Positions 52,205-61,146 of a stretch of DNA of 64,000 nt are shown in pieces; position 1 is the first letter of the stretch; every line of letters starts with the position of its first letter. The stretch lies in the NCBI GenBank assembly GCA_041652755.1, contig JBAZGS010000002.1:55976-119975 (forward strand), written 5' to 3'. Made by a program: the position numbers and the translations under genes. Below the pieces are notes generated by a model. That model had not been told where the DNA came from. It ran no database searches and saw nothing but the letters and a program-made list of their open reading frames with translations. The DNA comes from JAQTTT01 sp041652755 (GTDB lineage: Archaea > Nanobdellota > Nanobdellia > Tiddalikarchaeales > Tiddalikarchaeaceae).

Positions 52205-52890
52205 AAACAAAATTTCAAAATCCAAAAAAATCCAAAAAGCAGGATAATATGAATAAAATAAATCTTTAATGAATGCTTGCCCATGAAGCAAACACTATTG
52301 ATTATTCCGTTTTTCATTTTTTCAGCTTTCTTATTTTTATAAAATTCACTTCCTAAATATGTGCCTATTAGAAAGATTCCAAGCCAAGGGATAAGGGGAT
52401 AGTAGTCAAAAGTATTCAAATTAGCATATTTAAACCCTAAAATTGAAAAATACTTGAAATTAACAGCAAAATTATTTATGAAATTACTGATAAATAATAT
52501 TGCCAATCCTAAAACCAAAGCAAGTTTTTCATTATTTATAAAATAAGACACTAATATGCATGCTCCAATGCAGTGAAGTATTCCAAAAAAAACGAAATCA
52601 TGAGGGAATAGCAGCAAAGTAGAAACAGTTATCAATACTGCTAATCCAAAAAGTTTAAAGCCCCTTATTAAGACTGCTTTTTTGCCAAAAACTCTTGCCT
52701 GTATGCTTGAAGAAATTCCGCTAACAGTTAAAAAAATCAGGGGAATAATCATTTGAAACTTCCCAATAAATCCTGAATAAAGGTTTAACTCCATAAAACC
52801 AAAATAATCCAGGTAAAAAAGGAAGTGAAAAATAATCATCATTATAACTGCCACTCCCCTGAAAAAATCGAGCTCCCAAAATCTTGCCAT
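52201..52890 (-). CDS. DUF1624/HGSNAT-like membrane acyltransferase
   Basis: The 229-residue protein has about seven helices. The N-terminal RFWELDFFRGVAVIMMIIFHFLFYLDYF is the DUF1624 signature (RxxxxDxxRG...H), shared with heparan-alpha-glucosaminide N-acetyltransferase. HCIGAC and IPWLGIFLIGTYLG follow. It probably acylates a surface glycan; the substrate is not known. The rhomboid gene lies 5 bp upstream on the same strand. Confidence 0.8.
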   Translation of the reverse strand: MARFWELDFFRGVAVIMMIIFHFLFYLDYFGFMELNLYSGFIGKFQMIIPLIFLTVSGISSSIQARVFGKKAVLIRGFKLFGLAVLITVSTLLLFPHDFVFFGILHCIGACILVSYFINNEKLALVLGLAILFISNFINNFAVNFKYFSILGFKYANLNTFDYYPLIPWLGIFLIGTYLGSEFYKNKKAEKMKNGIINSVCFMGKHSLKIYFIHIILLFGFFWILKFCF

Positions 52891-52895
52891 GAATA

Positions 52896-53537
52896 TTACT
52901 TGAAATATTGGATTTCTTTTGATTTATAATACTTTGAAATAATGAAACCAACAATGAAGCCAGCAGCATGAGCTATGTGGCCTATGCCGTCCCCTCCCAA
53001 GACTGACAGGACTAGTTCAATAATCAGAAATATTGGCCCAACAACGCTTATTTTTAAGGGCACTGGAAAAGGGAAGATGAAAATCCTAGTATTAGGCTCA
53101 AAAACCACAACACTTCCAATTATTGCATAAACAAAGCTGCTAATTCCTAACCCGTAAATTCCCGGATTAAATATTCCAAAAATGATGTTTGAAATAATAG
53201 TGCTTGAAAAGAATAATTTAATCATGAAATTAGTGCCTTTTCTTTGCTCTAAAAATGAGCCAAACATGAATATTGCCCAGCAGTTAAAAAATAAATGCTC
53301 AAAATTTGCATGAAAGAAAGCGTTAGTGACTAAAATCCAAGGATACTTCAAGACATTTGAGCTATTGAACAAGACTAAATCGAACAAGTCATTGCCAAAA
53401 AGGCTTGAGGCAACAAAGCATACAGCGCATGAGATTAGTAAGAATTTTGTGAATTCCCCCATTAAAACAACCGGTTTTTTCTTTGCTTTGCCGTAATAAA
53501 ACTGCTTTAAATCCTCATCATTATAATACTCATCCAT
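52896..53537 (-). CDS. Rhomboid-family intramembrane serine protease
   Basis: The 213-residue protein has an N-terminal polar segment and about six helices. NAFFHANFEHLFFNCWAIFMFG is the rhomboid H/N signature helix, GLGISSFVYAIIG contains the nucleophile serine (GxSx), and GHIAHAAGFIVG gives the catalytic His. Rhomboids cleave membrane proteins. It shares the operon with the DUF1624 gene and a bidirectional TATA element with the lipoprotein at 53594. Confidence 0.87.
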   Translation of the reverse strand: MDEYYNDEDLKQFYYGKAKKKPVVLMGEFTKFLLISCAVCFVASSLFGNDLFDLVLFNSSNVLKYPWILVTNAFFHANFEHLFFNCWAIFMFGSFLEQRKGTNFMIKLFFSSTIISNIIFGIFNPGIYGLGISSFVYAIIGSVVVFEPNTRIFIFPFPVPLKISVVGPIFLIIELVLSVLGGDGIGHIAHAAGFIVGFIISKYYKSKEIQYFK

Positions 53538-53559
53538 GAATAATCCTTACCAATCTAAA

Positions 53560-53567
53560 GTTTTAAA
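53560..53567. promoter_or_regulatory. Palindromic TATA element shared by two divergent genes
   Basis: TTTTAAAA is self-complementary. Its centre is about 26 nt from the ATG of the minus-strand rhomboid (53537) and about 29 nt from the ATG of the plus-strand lipoprotein (53594), so one element could serve both. Confidence 0.5.
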
Positions 53568-53593
53568 AGTTTTTAATTGCTTTAGTTAAAACA

Positions 53594-54205
53594 ATGAAAA
53601 ACGCAATAATTCCATTACTTATGATTTTAATACTTTTTTCAGGATGCGTTAAGCTTAACACTACTGAGGAGCTTAAAAGAAATGGATTAATGAATGTAAT
53701 AGTAATATTTGATTCTTCTTACTTCACAATCTCTGATTTGGTTAATTCTTCAATAACTCCTAATCCTAACCTTAATCCAATTTCTGAAAGGGTGAACAAC
53801 ACCTTAATTTATTATTTTTCAAATGTCAACCCCTTTGAGTCGGACTTGTTTGTTAACAGTGGTGAGAATGAGTATTTGGGAGTTAATCCTTCAGGTTTCT
53901 TAGGAAGCAACACTTTCAAGTATAGCACTGAATTCAAATTCCCTTATTATTACTATTACTACACTGCAGATTTTGGCAATGCTTCAATCCAAGGCGATGA
54001 CGTTTTTAACAAGTCTTATTTGCTTAATTCGGCTCAAAATTACACTATTGACTATGATGTAATTTACTTTGGTGAATTAATAAGCACTAATGGGCAAGAA
54101 ATTGATGATAAAAAAATAAGGTTTTCTCCGCAAATCAGCAACGACTACGAGCTTACGTTCAGGGAGTTTTTTTTAACAAATTGGCTAAAAAGATTAACTG
54201 AGTAA
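53594..54205 (+). CDS. Hypothetical lipoprotein
   Basis: A signal peptide with lipobox LFSGC is followed by about 184 mature residues. They are rich in Asn, Ser, Tyr and Phe, contain a run of five to six Tyr (PYYYYYY near residue 117), and have several N-glycosylation sequons. No family is recognised. It is convergent with the next gene without a gap. Confidence 0.6.
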   Translation: MKNAIIPLLMILILFSGCVKLNTTEELKRNGLMNVIVIFDSSYFTISDLVNSSITPNPNLNPISERVNNTLIYYFSNVNPFESDLFVNSGENEYLGVNPSGFLGSNTFKYSTEFKFPYYYYYYTADFGNASIQGDDVFNKSYLLNSAQNYTIDYDVIYFGELISTNGQEIDDKKIRFSPQISNDYELTFREFFLTNWLKRLTE

Positions 54206-54769
54206 TTACAATAATCTTGAGCCTTTTTTAATCAAAGAAACATCATTTAATGTTTCAAACACTATTTTAGTTTTTGACATTTTTTTGTAAAACTCGTATT
54301 CTTCCTTGATTTTGTTAGGCCCAAAAATTGACATGTCAAGCCCTTGCCATAAAAAAAACACCCCCATTGGCTCAAATACCACAAAGAACATGCTTAAAAC
54401 TAATCCAGATTGGTTTTCTAAATAATAATGCAGCAAGGTTGAGCTTATTAGCAAAGCTGCTGAAATAATTATGAACAATAATCCTTTTTTTATGATTGAC
54501 TTTTTCTTTAAGCCAGTTAATACTTGGTGTTTTTTGAAATGATTCAAAAGCCTTTCCTTTATTATGCTCTCTTTCCTCTCATTCTTAATATTTTTAGGGA
54601 TTAATATTTGCAGCTCCAAACCCTCATATCCTTTGTCCTGGCTTGCTTTTTTGCACTCAGACAAGAAATCATCTGACAAGGATTTTTTGTCATAGTCCCT
54701 GCTGTCAAAATCAGAGAACAAGTCCTGATAATCATCCACTACAAAATTAATCTGCTCAGACTCATTCAT
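54206..54769 (-). CDS. Hypothetical two-TM protein
   Basis: The 187-residue protein has an acidic N-terminal half (residues 1-85), a basic stretch (KKHQVLTGLKKKSIIKKG), two hydrophobic helices (about 96-118 and 124-146) and a charged C-terminal helix. No motif is recognised. TTTTTTAAAAA about 27 nt upstream supports the ATG. Confidence 0.55.
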   Translation of the reverse strand: MNESEQINFVVDDYQDLFSDFDSRDYDKKSLSDDFLSECKKASQDKGYEGLELQILIPKNIKNERKESIIKERLLNHFKKHQVLTGLKKKSIIKKGLLFIIISAALLISSTLLHYYLENQSGLVLSMFFVVFEPMGVFFLWQGLDMSIFGPNKIKEEYEFYKKMSKTKIVFETLNDVSLIKKGSRLL

Positions 54770-54819
54770 GATATTTTAAATAATGCTCAATTTTTTAAAA
54801 ACCTGATTATTTCATAATT

Positions 54820-54828
54820 CTTATAAAT
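54820..54828 (+). promoter_or_regulatory. TATA-like promoter of tRNA-Ser
   Basis: CTTATAAAT lies about 33 nt before the mature tRNA 5' end, the expected position for an archaeal tRNA promoter. Confidence 0.5.
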
Positions 54829-54857
54829 ACAAAATATTACTATTATTCTTGTTAAGT

Positions 54858-54941
54858 GCTATGATGGCGGAGTGGTCTATCGCGTCGGTCTAGAAAACCG
54901 ATTCCTTCACGGGAGCACAGGTTCAAATCCTGTTCATAGCG
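54858..54941 (+). tRNA. tRNA-Ser with anticodon AGA
   Basis: Acceptor GCTATGA / TCATAGC pairs perfectly (54858-54864, 54934-54940) with discriminator G at 54941, the serine identity base. The D-stem is GCG/CGC. The anticodon stem TCGGT/ACCGA is fully paired with loop CTAGAAA, so the anticodon reads AGA. The variable arm is long (about 15 nt, TTCC pairing with GGGA), class II. The T-stem is ACAGG/CCTGT with loop TTCAAAT. A34 is very unusual in archaea, where GGA normally reads UCU/UCC. The gene is followed directly by an integrase and is a likely integration site. Confidence 0.92.
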
Positions 54942-55001
54942 GTTTACAAATAGTCACTCGCTCTTTCTTGTGTTTTTAAATGCTTTGGAGGCAAATAAAA
55001 T

Positions 55002-56159
55002 ATGAAAGACACATGGGAGTTGCATGGTTACGGCAAAGACCTTGACAGTAGATTAAAAAAGATAAAAGATGGAAAAGTTTCAGATATATCTAATAAAAAT
55101 TACTTGTTAGATTATTATGACTGCATGCTTAGTCAAGGATTAAGCATACCAAGAATAACCAAATGTTTAAGATTAATTCAGAAAGCTGATGAATATTTTA
55201 AGAAAGATTTGAAAACTTTAGATGAAAAAGATGTTATTCATTATTTTGGATGGCTTGAACAAAGTAGTTACAGTGACTGGACAAAGAATGATTATAAAAC
55301 TGAATTAAAGAAATTCTTGAAATGGATTTACAATGATGAACCACCAAAGTTTGTACTGAAAATAAAATCAGGAGTGAAAAATCAGAATAAGTTATTGCCC
55401 CAAGAGGTAATTACTGAGCAGGAAGCACTAAAATTAATCGAATGTTCAACAAGCATAAGGAACAAGGCCTTAATTAGCATTCTTTATGAAAGTGGTTGCA
55501 GGATTGGAGAAATCCTTACACTAAAAATAAAACACATAGTGTTCGATGAATATGGTTGCTTGATGAATGTCAACGGCAAGACAGGAGTAAGGCAAGTAAG
55601 AATAATCTCAAGCACCCAAATATTAAGCCAATGGCTAACAGACCATTCAGAACCAGGGCCTGAAAGTTATGTATGGAGCTCAAGACAGAACTCACTAATA
55701 AACTATAATTCCATTAGGAAACTTTTGAAAGAAACTGCTAAAAGAGCAGGAATAACCAAAAGAGTCAATCCTCATTCATTTAGGCATGCGCGAGCAACAC
55801 ACATGGCCAATAAATTAACAGAGGCTCAAATGAAAATGTACTTTGGCTGGACTCAAAGCTCCAAAATGGCTTCAGTCTATGTGCACTTATCAGGCAGAGA
55901 TGTAGATAATGCTATTTTAGATGTTTATGGAATAAAAAGAAAAGATGATGTTAAAGACACTTTCGCACCCAAAAAATGCAGATGCGGACAACTAAACACA
56001 CCAAATAATAAATACTGTTCTAAGTGCGGCCAAATACTAGATTTGAAATTACAAATAGAAGTATCTGAGAAGAAAGCAGAAGTTCAGGACTTTTTTACCA
56101 AAATGATGAATAATCCGGAAATGTTTGAAAAACTAAAAGCAATGGTAGAAACACAATGA
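55002..56159 (+). CDS. Tyrosine recombinase (integrase) with C-terminal zinc ribbon
   Basis: The 385-residue protein has an N-terminal SAM-like DNA-binding domain (about 20-115) and a catalytic domain with ILYESGCRIGEIL (first Arg), GKTGVRQV (Lys), HSFRHARATHM (His-x-x-Arg) and a terminal WTQSSKMASVYVH with the likely Tyr nucleophile. After it comes a zinc ribbon (CRCGQLNTPNNKYCSKCGQ) and a helical tail. GGAGG 10 nt before the ATG is the ribosome binding site. The position 60 bp after tRNA-Ser fits integration at the tRNA gene. Confidence 0.9.
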   Translation: MKDTWELHGYGKDLDSRLKKIKDGKVSDISNKNYLLDYYDCMLSQGLSIPRITKCLRLIQKADEYFKKDLKTLDEKDVIHYFGWLEQSSYSDWTKNDYKTELKKFLKWIYNDEPPKFVLKIKSGVKNQNKLLPQEVITEQEALKLIECSTSIRNKALISILYESGCRIGEILTLKIKHIVFDEYGCLMNVNGKTGVRQVRIISSTQILSQWLTDHSEPGPESYVWSSRQNSLINYNSIRKLLKETAKRAGITKRVNPHSFRHARATHMANKLTEAQMKMYFGWTQSSKMASVYVHLSGRDVDNAILDVYGIKRKDDVKDTFAPKKCRCGQLNTPNNKYCSKCGQILDLKLQIEVSEKKAEVQDFFTKMMNNPEMFEKLKAMVETQ

Positions 56160-56302
56160 AAATGGATGCATTATCATTAAATATGTTGCATCACTTTTTC
56201 TTATTCATAGCATTTGTTTATTGGACTAAAACCTTCAATACATGGAATGCGTTTGGAATAATGAGTATAAGTATTTTAATAGGGTATCTTGCAAATGATT
56301 AA
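56156..56302 (+). CDS. 48-residue two-TM small protein
   Basis: The ATG overlaps the integrase stop (ATGA). The product has two short hydrophobic segments (about residues 10-23 and 33-46) with a KTFNTWN turn. The coupling suggests translation with the integrase; function unknown. Confidence 0.5.
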   Translation: MKMDALSLNMLHHFFLFIAFVYWTKTFNTWNAFGIMSISILIGYLAND

Positions 56303-56333
56303 ATTTTATAATATGTAATAATTAGTTATTATA

Positions 56334-57152
56334 ATGAATAAAATAAATTTAGATGATTATTTCTTTAAATATTATGGATTAGATTATAGTATTAGTAAAA
56401 TCGTTTTATTCAAATCTTTTATAGATAATTTTGAAAAAATGTTTCCTTTTATTCAAGGAAAAGATGGTTTTAATTTTAAAGATAAAAAAAGTTTAATAGA
56501 TAATTTTAAGTTAGAAATACATTTTTGTAAATATCATACCTTAGAAAACTTTTTTGCATTAATTTTTGGATTAATCCAAGAACCAGAAAATGTATGGAAA
56601 TGGGTTATTAATTATAAACCTCAAAAATTTAATGAAATGATAAAATTAGTATCTAAAAATGGTTTAAGTTCTATTTCAGGATTGGATGAAAATAATACTA
56701 TTTGTAATTTAATTTATACTCATTGCCCAAAAGAGTTTATTCAACAAGTTGACAGTCAAAAATCAATTACTAATATTTCAATTTTTTTTAAGAAATGTGC
56801 TAATGAATTGATTAACAAAGAAGATTATAATTCGTATAAACATGGATTAAGAATAATAAAAGGAGATATTGAAGCAGAATGTGTTAATAAAAATAATGAG
56901 ATTTTAGATAAAATTCATTCATCTGCTGTATCTTATTTATCAAAAAATGACAAACTAATAATGCAACTATTTTCTTATGAAAGAGATTATAATATTATTA
57001 TATTTTGTTGGCAAGTTCTTAGAATAATATTACATCAACATAACATAACTTTAACTAATGAATTAAAAGAATTGAAAATAATAGATATTTCAAAAGTAGA
57101 TATTGAAGGATTATTTAAATCAAAAGAAGATGAATTTTTTATTCATCACTAA
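56334..57152 (+). CDS. Unknown AT-rich island protein
   Basis: The 272-residue protein is mostly helical and charged, without membrane segments or a motif I can assign. A DYNSYKHGLRI segment (about residues 164-174) and scattered His could belong to a nuclease or HEPN-like helical bundle, but the evidence is too weak to name it. Codons are much richer in A/T than the integrase upstream, like the type III genes downstream. TTTTATAAT about 26 nt upstream of the ATG supports its start. A small antisense-strand gene overlaps its last bases. Confidence 0.6.
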   Translation: MNKINLDDYFFKYYGLDYSISKIVLFKSFIDNFEKMFPFIQGKDGFNFKDKKSLIDNFKLEIHFCKYHTLENFFALIFGLIQEPENVWKWVINYKPQKFNEMIKLVSKNGLSSISGLDENNTICNLIYTHCPKEFIQQVDSQKSITNISIFFKKCANELINKEDYNSYKHGLRIIKGDIEAECVNKNNEILDKIHSSAVSYLSKNDKLIMQLFSYERDYNIIIFCWQVLRIILHQHNITLTNELKELKIIDISKVDIEGLFKSKEDEFFIHH

Positions 57153-57264
57153 TTGTATTTTTTGAAATATTGTTTGTTTCATTCTTATGCTTTTTAGCTT
57201 CCTCAATCAATTCCAAAACCTTCAATTCAAAAGGAGTAAAAAATTGTTTTAATTCTTCTTCCAT
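57139..57264 (-). CDS. Possible 41-residue helical protein
   Basis: On the minus strand an ATG at 57264 opens 41 codons of amphipathic, charged helix (EEELKQFFTPFELKVLELIE). A TTTAAAAATC element lies about 28 nt upstream of the ATG, which resembles the other leaderless promoters. It overlaps the 3' end of the 272-residue gene by 14 bp and is divergent from the methylase. It could be an antitoxin-like or regulatory peptide; this is unproven. Confidence 0.4.
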   Translation of the reverse strand: MEEELKQFFTPFELKVLELIEEAKKHKNETNNISKNTISDE

Positions 57265-57311
57265 AATTAAAAAAGAGTATAAAGGATTTTTAAAGGAAGT
57301 TTATAGCTATA

Positions 57312-57321
57312 TTTTTTAAAT
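57312..57321 (+). promoter_or_regulatory. TATA-like promoter of the type III R-M operon
   Basis: TTTTTTAAAT is centred about 25 nt before the mod ATG at 57342. Confidence 0.5.
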
Positions 57322-57341
57322 CATAAGATTATATTTACTTT

Positions 57342-58877
57342 ATGCCTGTTTTGAATTGGATTGGAAAAGAAGCAGTTGTAAATCATGATAAAGATGTGCC
57401 TTTTAAGCTACTTAAAAAGGTTAAATCTTCTTCTGTTGAAGAAAATTCTGAGAATTTAATAATAAAAGGAGATAATTTAGAAGCACTTAAAGCTTTAATG
57501 CCTTATTATAAAGGAAAAATAAAATGTGTGTATATAGATCCTCCTTATAATACTGGAAATGAAAAATGGAGATATAATGATAATGTAAATTCTCCTAAAA
57601 TAAAAAAATGGTTAGGGCAAGTAGTGGGTAGAGAATCTGAAGATTTATGCAGACATGATAAATGGCTTTGCATGATGTATCCAAGATTAAAACTTCTTAA
57701 AGATTTATTAAGTGAAGATGGAGTTATTTTTGTAAGTATAGATGATAATGAACAAGCGCATTTAAAAAATATAATGGATGAAATTTTTGGAGAAATAAAC
57801 TATAAATATTTTGTTTGGAAAAAAAAAGGGGGTGCAGGAAATACTGAAAAAGTAATAGGAACTTTAACTGAACATATATTATGTTATTTTAAAAATAAAT
57901 CTGAAAAACCATTTAATTATCGAAATATTGAAAGAACTTATAAATTTCGTGATAATAAAGGGCCTTATAATTTAGAAGGAATTGAAAAAACTAATATGGG
58001 TGCATATGAAAGAAAAACAATGTTATTTTCAATTATTAATCCTAAAACAAAAGAAGAGTTTTATCCTAAAAAAAATATGAGATGGACTGCTGGAGAAAAA
58101 ACAATTAAAAATCTTATTTTAGAAAATAGATTATTTTTTGATGAAAAGAAAAAAAGAGTATTTATTATAAAAAGGCCTGAAGATTATGAGAAATCAGAAA
58201 ATGTTTATTATAATTTGTTATTAGAATTTGGAAGTTTATCACAAGCAAAATCTGAATTAGAAAAACTTGGTTTTGATAGAGAACTTTTTGATACTCCAAA
58301 ACCTATTGATTTAATAAAACATTTATTAAAAATTTCAACTTCTAAAAATGATTTAATTCTTGATTCTTTTGCGGGTTCTGGAACTACGGGGCATGCAGTT
58401 TTAGATTTGAATAAAGATGATGAGGGAAATAGAAAATTTATTTTGATTGAAATGGAAGATGATATTGCTAAAAAAGTGACTGCTGAAAGAATTAAAAAAG
58501 CAATTAAAAAATATGATTACAATGCAGGATTTGAATTTTGTGAATTAGACAAGCCTTTATTTAATGAATTTGGGGATATTGATGAATCTTGCAGTTTTGA
58601 ACAATTAGCTAATTATATTTATTTTACTGAAACTCAAACAAACATTGATAAAAAGAAAATAGAAAACAACTTAATTGGTGAATATCAAAATTTTAAATAT
58701 TATTTACTTTTCAAAGAAAAAGGAAAAAACATTTTAGATAAATCTTTTTTTGATAAGATTAAAAATATAAAAGATAATAAAGTTGTTTATGCTGATAAAT
58801 GCTTAATTGATGATAATTTGCTTGATAAATACAATATTATTTTTAAGCAAATACCTTATGAGGTGAAAATATATTAA
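57342..58877 (+). CDS. mod: Type III restriction-modification methyltransferase (Mod)
   Basis: This is a DNA adenine-N6 methyltransferase of the beta class. IKGDNLEALKAL and the catalytic YIDPPYNTGN (motif IV, near residue 66) come first, and the SAM-binding DSFAGSGTTGHAVLDLN (motif I, near residue 340) comes later, the order typical of type III Mod. At 511 residues it is somewhat shorter than usual, so the target recognition region (about 130-300) is compact. The stop overlaps the Res start (TAATG), a coupled pair. In the type III scheme Mod methylates one strand and gives Res its specificity. Confidence 0.92.
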   Translation: MPVLNWIGKEAVVNHDKDVPFKLLKKVKSSSVEENSENLIIKGDNLEALKALMPYYKGKIKCVYIDPPYNTGNEKWRYNDNVNSPKIKKWLGQVVGRESEDLCRHDKWLCMMYPRLKLLKDLLSEDGVIFVSIDDNEQAHLKNIMDEIFGEINYKYFVWKKKGGAGNTEKVIGTLTEHILCYFKNKSEKPFNYRNIERTYKFRDNKGPYNLEGIEKTNMGAYERKTMLFSIINPKTKEEFYPKKNMRWTAGEKTIKNLILENRLFFDEKKKRVFIIKRPEDYEKSENVYYNLLLEFGSLSQAKSELEKLGFDRELFDTPKPIDLIKHLLKISTSKNDLILDSFAGSGTTGHAVLDLNKDDEGNRKFILIEMEDDIAKKVTAERIKKAIKKYDYNAGFEFCELDKPLFNEFGDIDESCSFEQLANYIYFTETQTNIDKKKIENNLIGEYQNFKYYLLFKEKGKNILDKSFFDKIKNIKDNKVVYADKCLIDDNLLDKYNIIFKQIPYEVKIY

Positions 58878-61138
58878 TGATGAAAAAATATCAGGAAAAA
58901 GTTGTTGAAGATTTTAGGGAATTTTTAATTAAATGTATGTATCATAATTCTCCAAAGCTTGCTTTTTTTGATATGACTAATAAAAATTATAATCAAATTT
59001 ATGGGAACGTTCCTTTTGTTTGTATTAAAATACCCACAGGAGGAGGTAAAACTTATGTTGCATGTAATATGATTCCTCGATTATATGATATTTATTTAAA
59101 AGATAAATTGGATAAAGGAATTATAATTTGGTTTGTTCCTTCTGATGCAATTAAATCTCAAACAATCAATAAACTTAAAAATAAAAATGATTTTCATAGA
59201 AAAATATTTGATGAATATTTTTTAAATAAAATCAGGATATTTTCAAATGAAGAAGCATTAAACATAAGAAAATCGGATGTTGAAAATAATATATGTATAA
59301 TTATTGCAAGTATTGATTCTTTTAGAAAAGAGAAATCTATTCAAAATAAATATAAAGTATATCAAGAGAATGGAGCTTTGCTTAATTTTTTTGAAAATTT
59401 AGATAACTTTGATAAATTAGAAAAAGATGAAAGTGGAGTAATAAATTCTTTAGCAAATGTAATAAGAATGAATAATCCTTTAATTGTTATTGATGAAGGA
59501 CACAGAGCAAAAACTGAATTATCTGAAGATATTGTAAAAGATTTGAATCCAAGCTTTATTATTGAATTTACAGCAACTCCAAGAGTTGGTAGTAATATAT
59601 TATGTGAAGTTAGTTCTTTAGATTTAAAACAAGAAAAAATGGTTAAGATTCCTATAGTTCTTGAAAATATTTCTCAATGGGAAAATGCAATAAATAGAGG
59701 GGTTATAAAAAGAAATGAATTAGAAGAATTGTCAAAAAAAGAAAATGAATACATAAGGCCTATAGTTTTATTACAAGCTCAATCAGATAAAGGTAAAGAT
59801 AATGATGTAACTGTAGAAAAAATTAAAACTTTCTTAATAACTGAAAAAAAAATACCTGAAGAACAGATTGCAATAAAAACTTCAAAGTTTAATCAATTGG
59901 AAAATATTAATTTATTTAGTAAATCATGTAAAATTAGGTATATTATAACAATTAATGCTCTTGCTGAAGGGTGGGATTGTTCTTTTGCATATATATTAAT
60001 TTCTGTTGCTAATCTTGGTTCAAGAGTATCTGTTGAGCAAATAATTGGAAGAATTTTAAGGTTACCTAATGTTAAAGAAAAAAAACAAGAAGATTTAAAT
60101 CGTTCTTATGTTTTTTCATCGAGTAAAAATTTTAATGAAGCCGCAGATGAAGTAATAAAAGGATTAATTAATAATGGATACCAAAAAGAGGATTTAATTT
60201 CAAGCAATGCTCCAAAAAAATTATCTCCTTATGAAGTTAAAAAAGTTGTAAAACAAAATTTTTCTATGCCTTTAATAAGTTTAAATGGAGATTTACTTCA
60301 ATTTTCAGATTTAATAGGCAAAGACTTTATTCTATCAAAATTTAAAACAAATTTTGATGATTTTGAAAGCTTTTATGATAATGATGGAAGAATCTTAATT
60401 GATATTGATGAAAAAAGTAAATGGTTAAGAGATAGACAAACAATCCTTAAAGTTACTTATTCTGACAAAAACTTTTCAGAATTAGAACTTTTAAATTGGT
60501 TAGATAAAAAATTAAGATTTATTATGCTTGATAGAGAAGATAAGAGGAAATTTGTATCTAATGTTATTAAATATCAATTATCAAAACAATCTTTATCTCA
60601 ATTATCAATTAATAGATTTGTATTCAAAGAATTTTTGCAATTAAAAATTAATGAAATTATTGAAGATTACACAAAACAAATATTTGAAGAATTATATAAA
60701 AAAGGAAAAATATCAATTAAATCCTATGAAAACTTTCCAGATATAATAGAAATATCTAATAAAATTAATGAAAAATTCAAAAAAAATTATTATGAAGAGT
60801 TAGAAACAATAAACAAAGAAGAATTAGATTTTATAAGAAGATTAGATACTGAAATGCTTGAAAATTTAGAATTTTGGATAAGAATTAAAGAAAAAGGCAT
60901 ATTTTATTTACAAGGATGGAAGCCAAATAAATTTTATCCTGATTTTATTGCATTAACTAAAAAAGGTAATATTTTAATAATTGAATGGAAGGGTATGGAT
61001 AGAATAAGTAATGATGATACTAAATATAAAGCAAAATTAGGAGAATTATATGAATCTTTGGGAAAAGGAAAAGTACATTTCTTTTTAGCATGTTTAGATA
61101 ATATTGAAGAAACATTAAAAAAGATAAAAAATCTATAA
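58877..61138 (+). CDS. res: Type III restriction enzyme, Res subunit
   Basis: This superfamily 2 translocase-nuclease has Walker A KIPTGGGKTYVA (near 52-63), DEGH-box LIVIDEGHRA (near 204), EFTATPR (near 231), and the second RecA-domain motif GSRVSVEQIIGRILRLP. A C-terminal PD-(D/E)xK nuclease follows, FYPDFIALTKKG with IIEWKG (about residues 686-705). At 753 residues it is shorter than typical Res proteins but all core motifs are present. It should cut unmodified invading DNA together with Mod. Confidence 0.92.
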   Translation: MMKKYQEKVVEDFREFLIKCMYHNSPKLAFFDMTNKNYNQIYGNVPFVCIKIPTGGGKTYVACNMIPRLYDIYLKDKLDKGIIIWFVPSDAIKSQTINKLKNKNDFHRKIFDEYFLNKIRIFSNEEALNIRKSDVENNICIIIASIDSFRKEKSIQNKYKVYQENGALLNFFENLDNFDKLEKDESGVINSLANVIRMNNPLIVIDEGHRAKTELSEDIVKDLNPSFIIEFTATPRVGSNILCEVSSLDLKQEKMVKIPIVLENISQWENAINRGVIKRNELEELSKKENEYIRPIVLLQAQSDKGKDNDVTVEKIKTFLITEKKIPEEQIAIKTSKFNQLENINLFSKSCKIRYIITINALAEGWDCSFAYILISVANLGSRVSVEQIIGRILRLPNVKEKKQEDLNRSYVFSSSKNFNEAADEVIKGLINNGYQKEDLISSNAPKKLSPYEVKKVVKQNFSMPLISLNGDLLQFSDLIGKDFILSKFKTNFDDFESFYDNDGRILIDIDEKSKWLRDRQTILKVTYSDKNFSELELLNWLDKKLRFIMLDREDKRKFVSNVIKYQLSKQSLSQLSINRFVFKEFLQLKINEIIEDYTKQIFEELYKKGKISIKSYENFPDIIEISNKINEKFKKNYYEELETINKEELDFIRRLDTEMLENLEFWIRIKEKGIFYLQGWKPNKFYPDFIALTKKGNILIIEWKGMDRISNDDTKYKAKLGELYESLGKGKVHFFLACLDNIEETLKKIKNL

Positions 61139-61146
61139 AAATTTAA

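Noticed and set aside
54919..54941. Second copy of the tRNA-Ser 3' end as an attachment site inside the window
   Set aside because: I read the sequence to 64000 for a repeat of the T-arm/acceptor end and did not see one; if it exists it lies outside the window.
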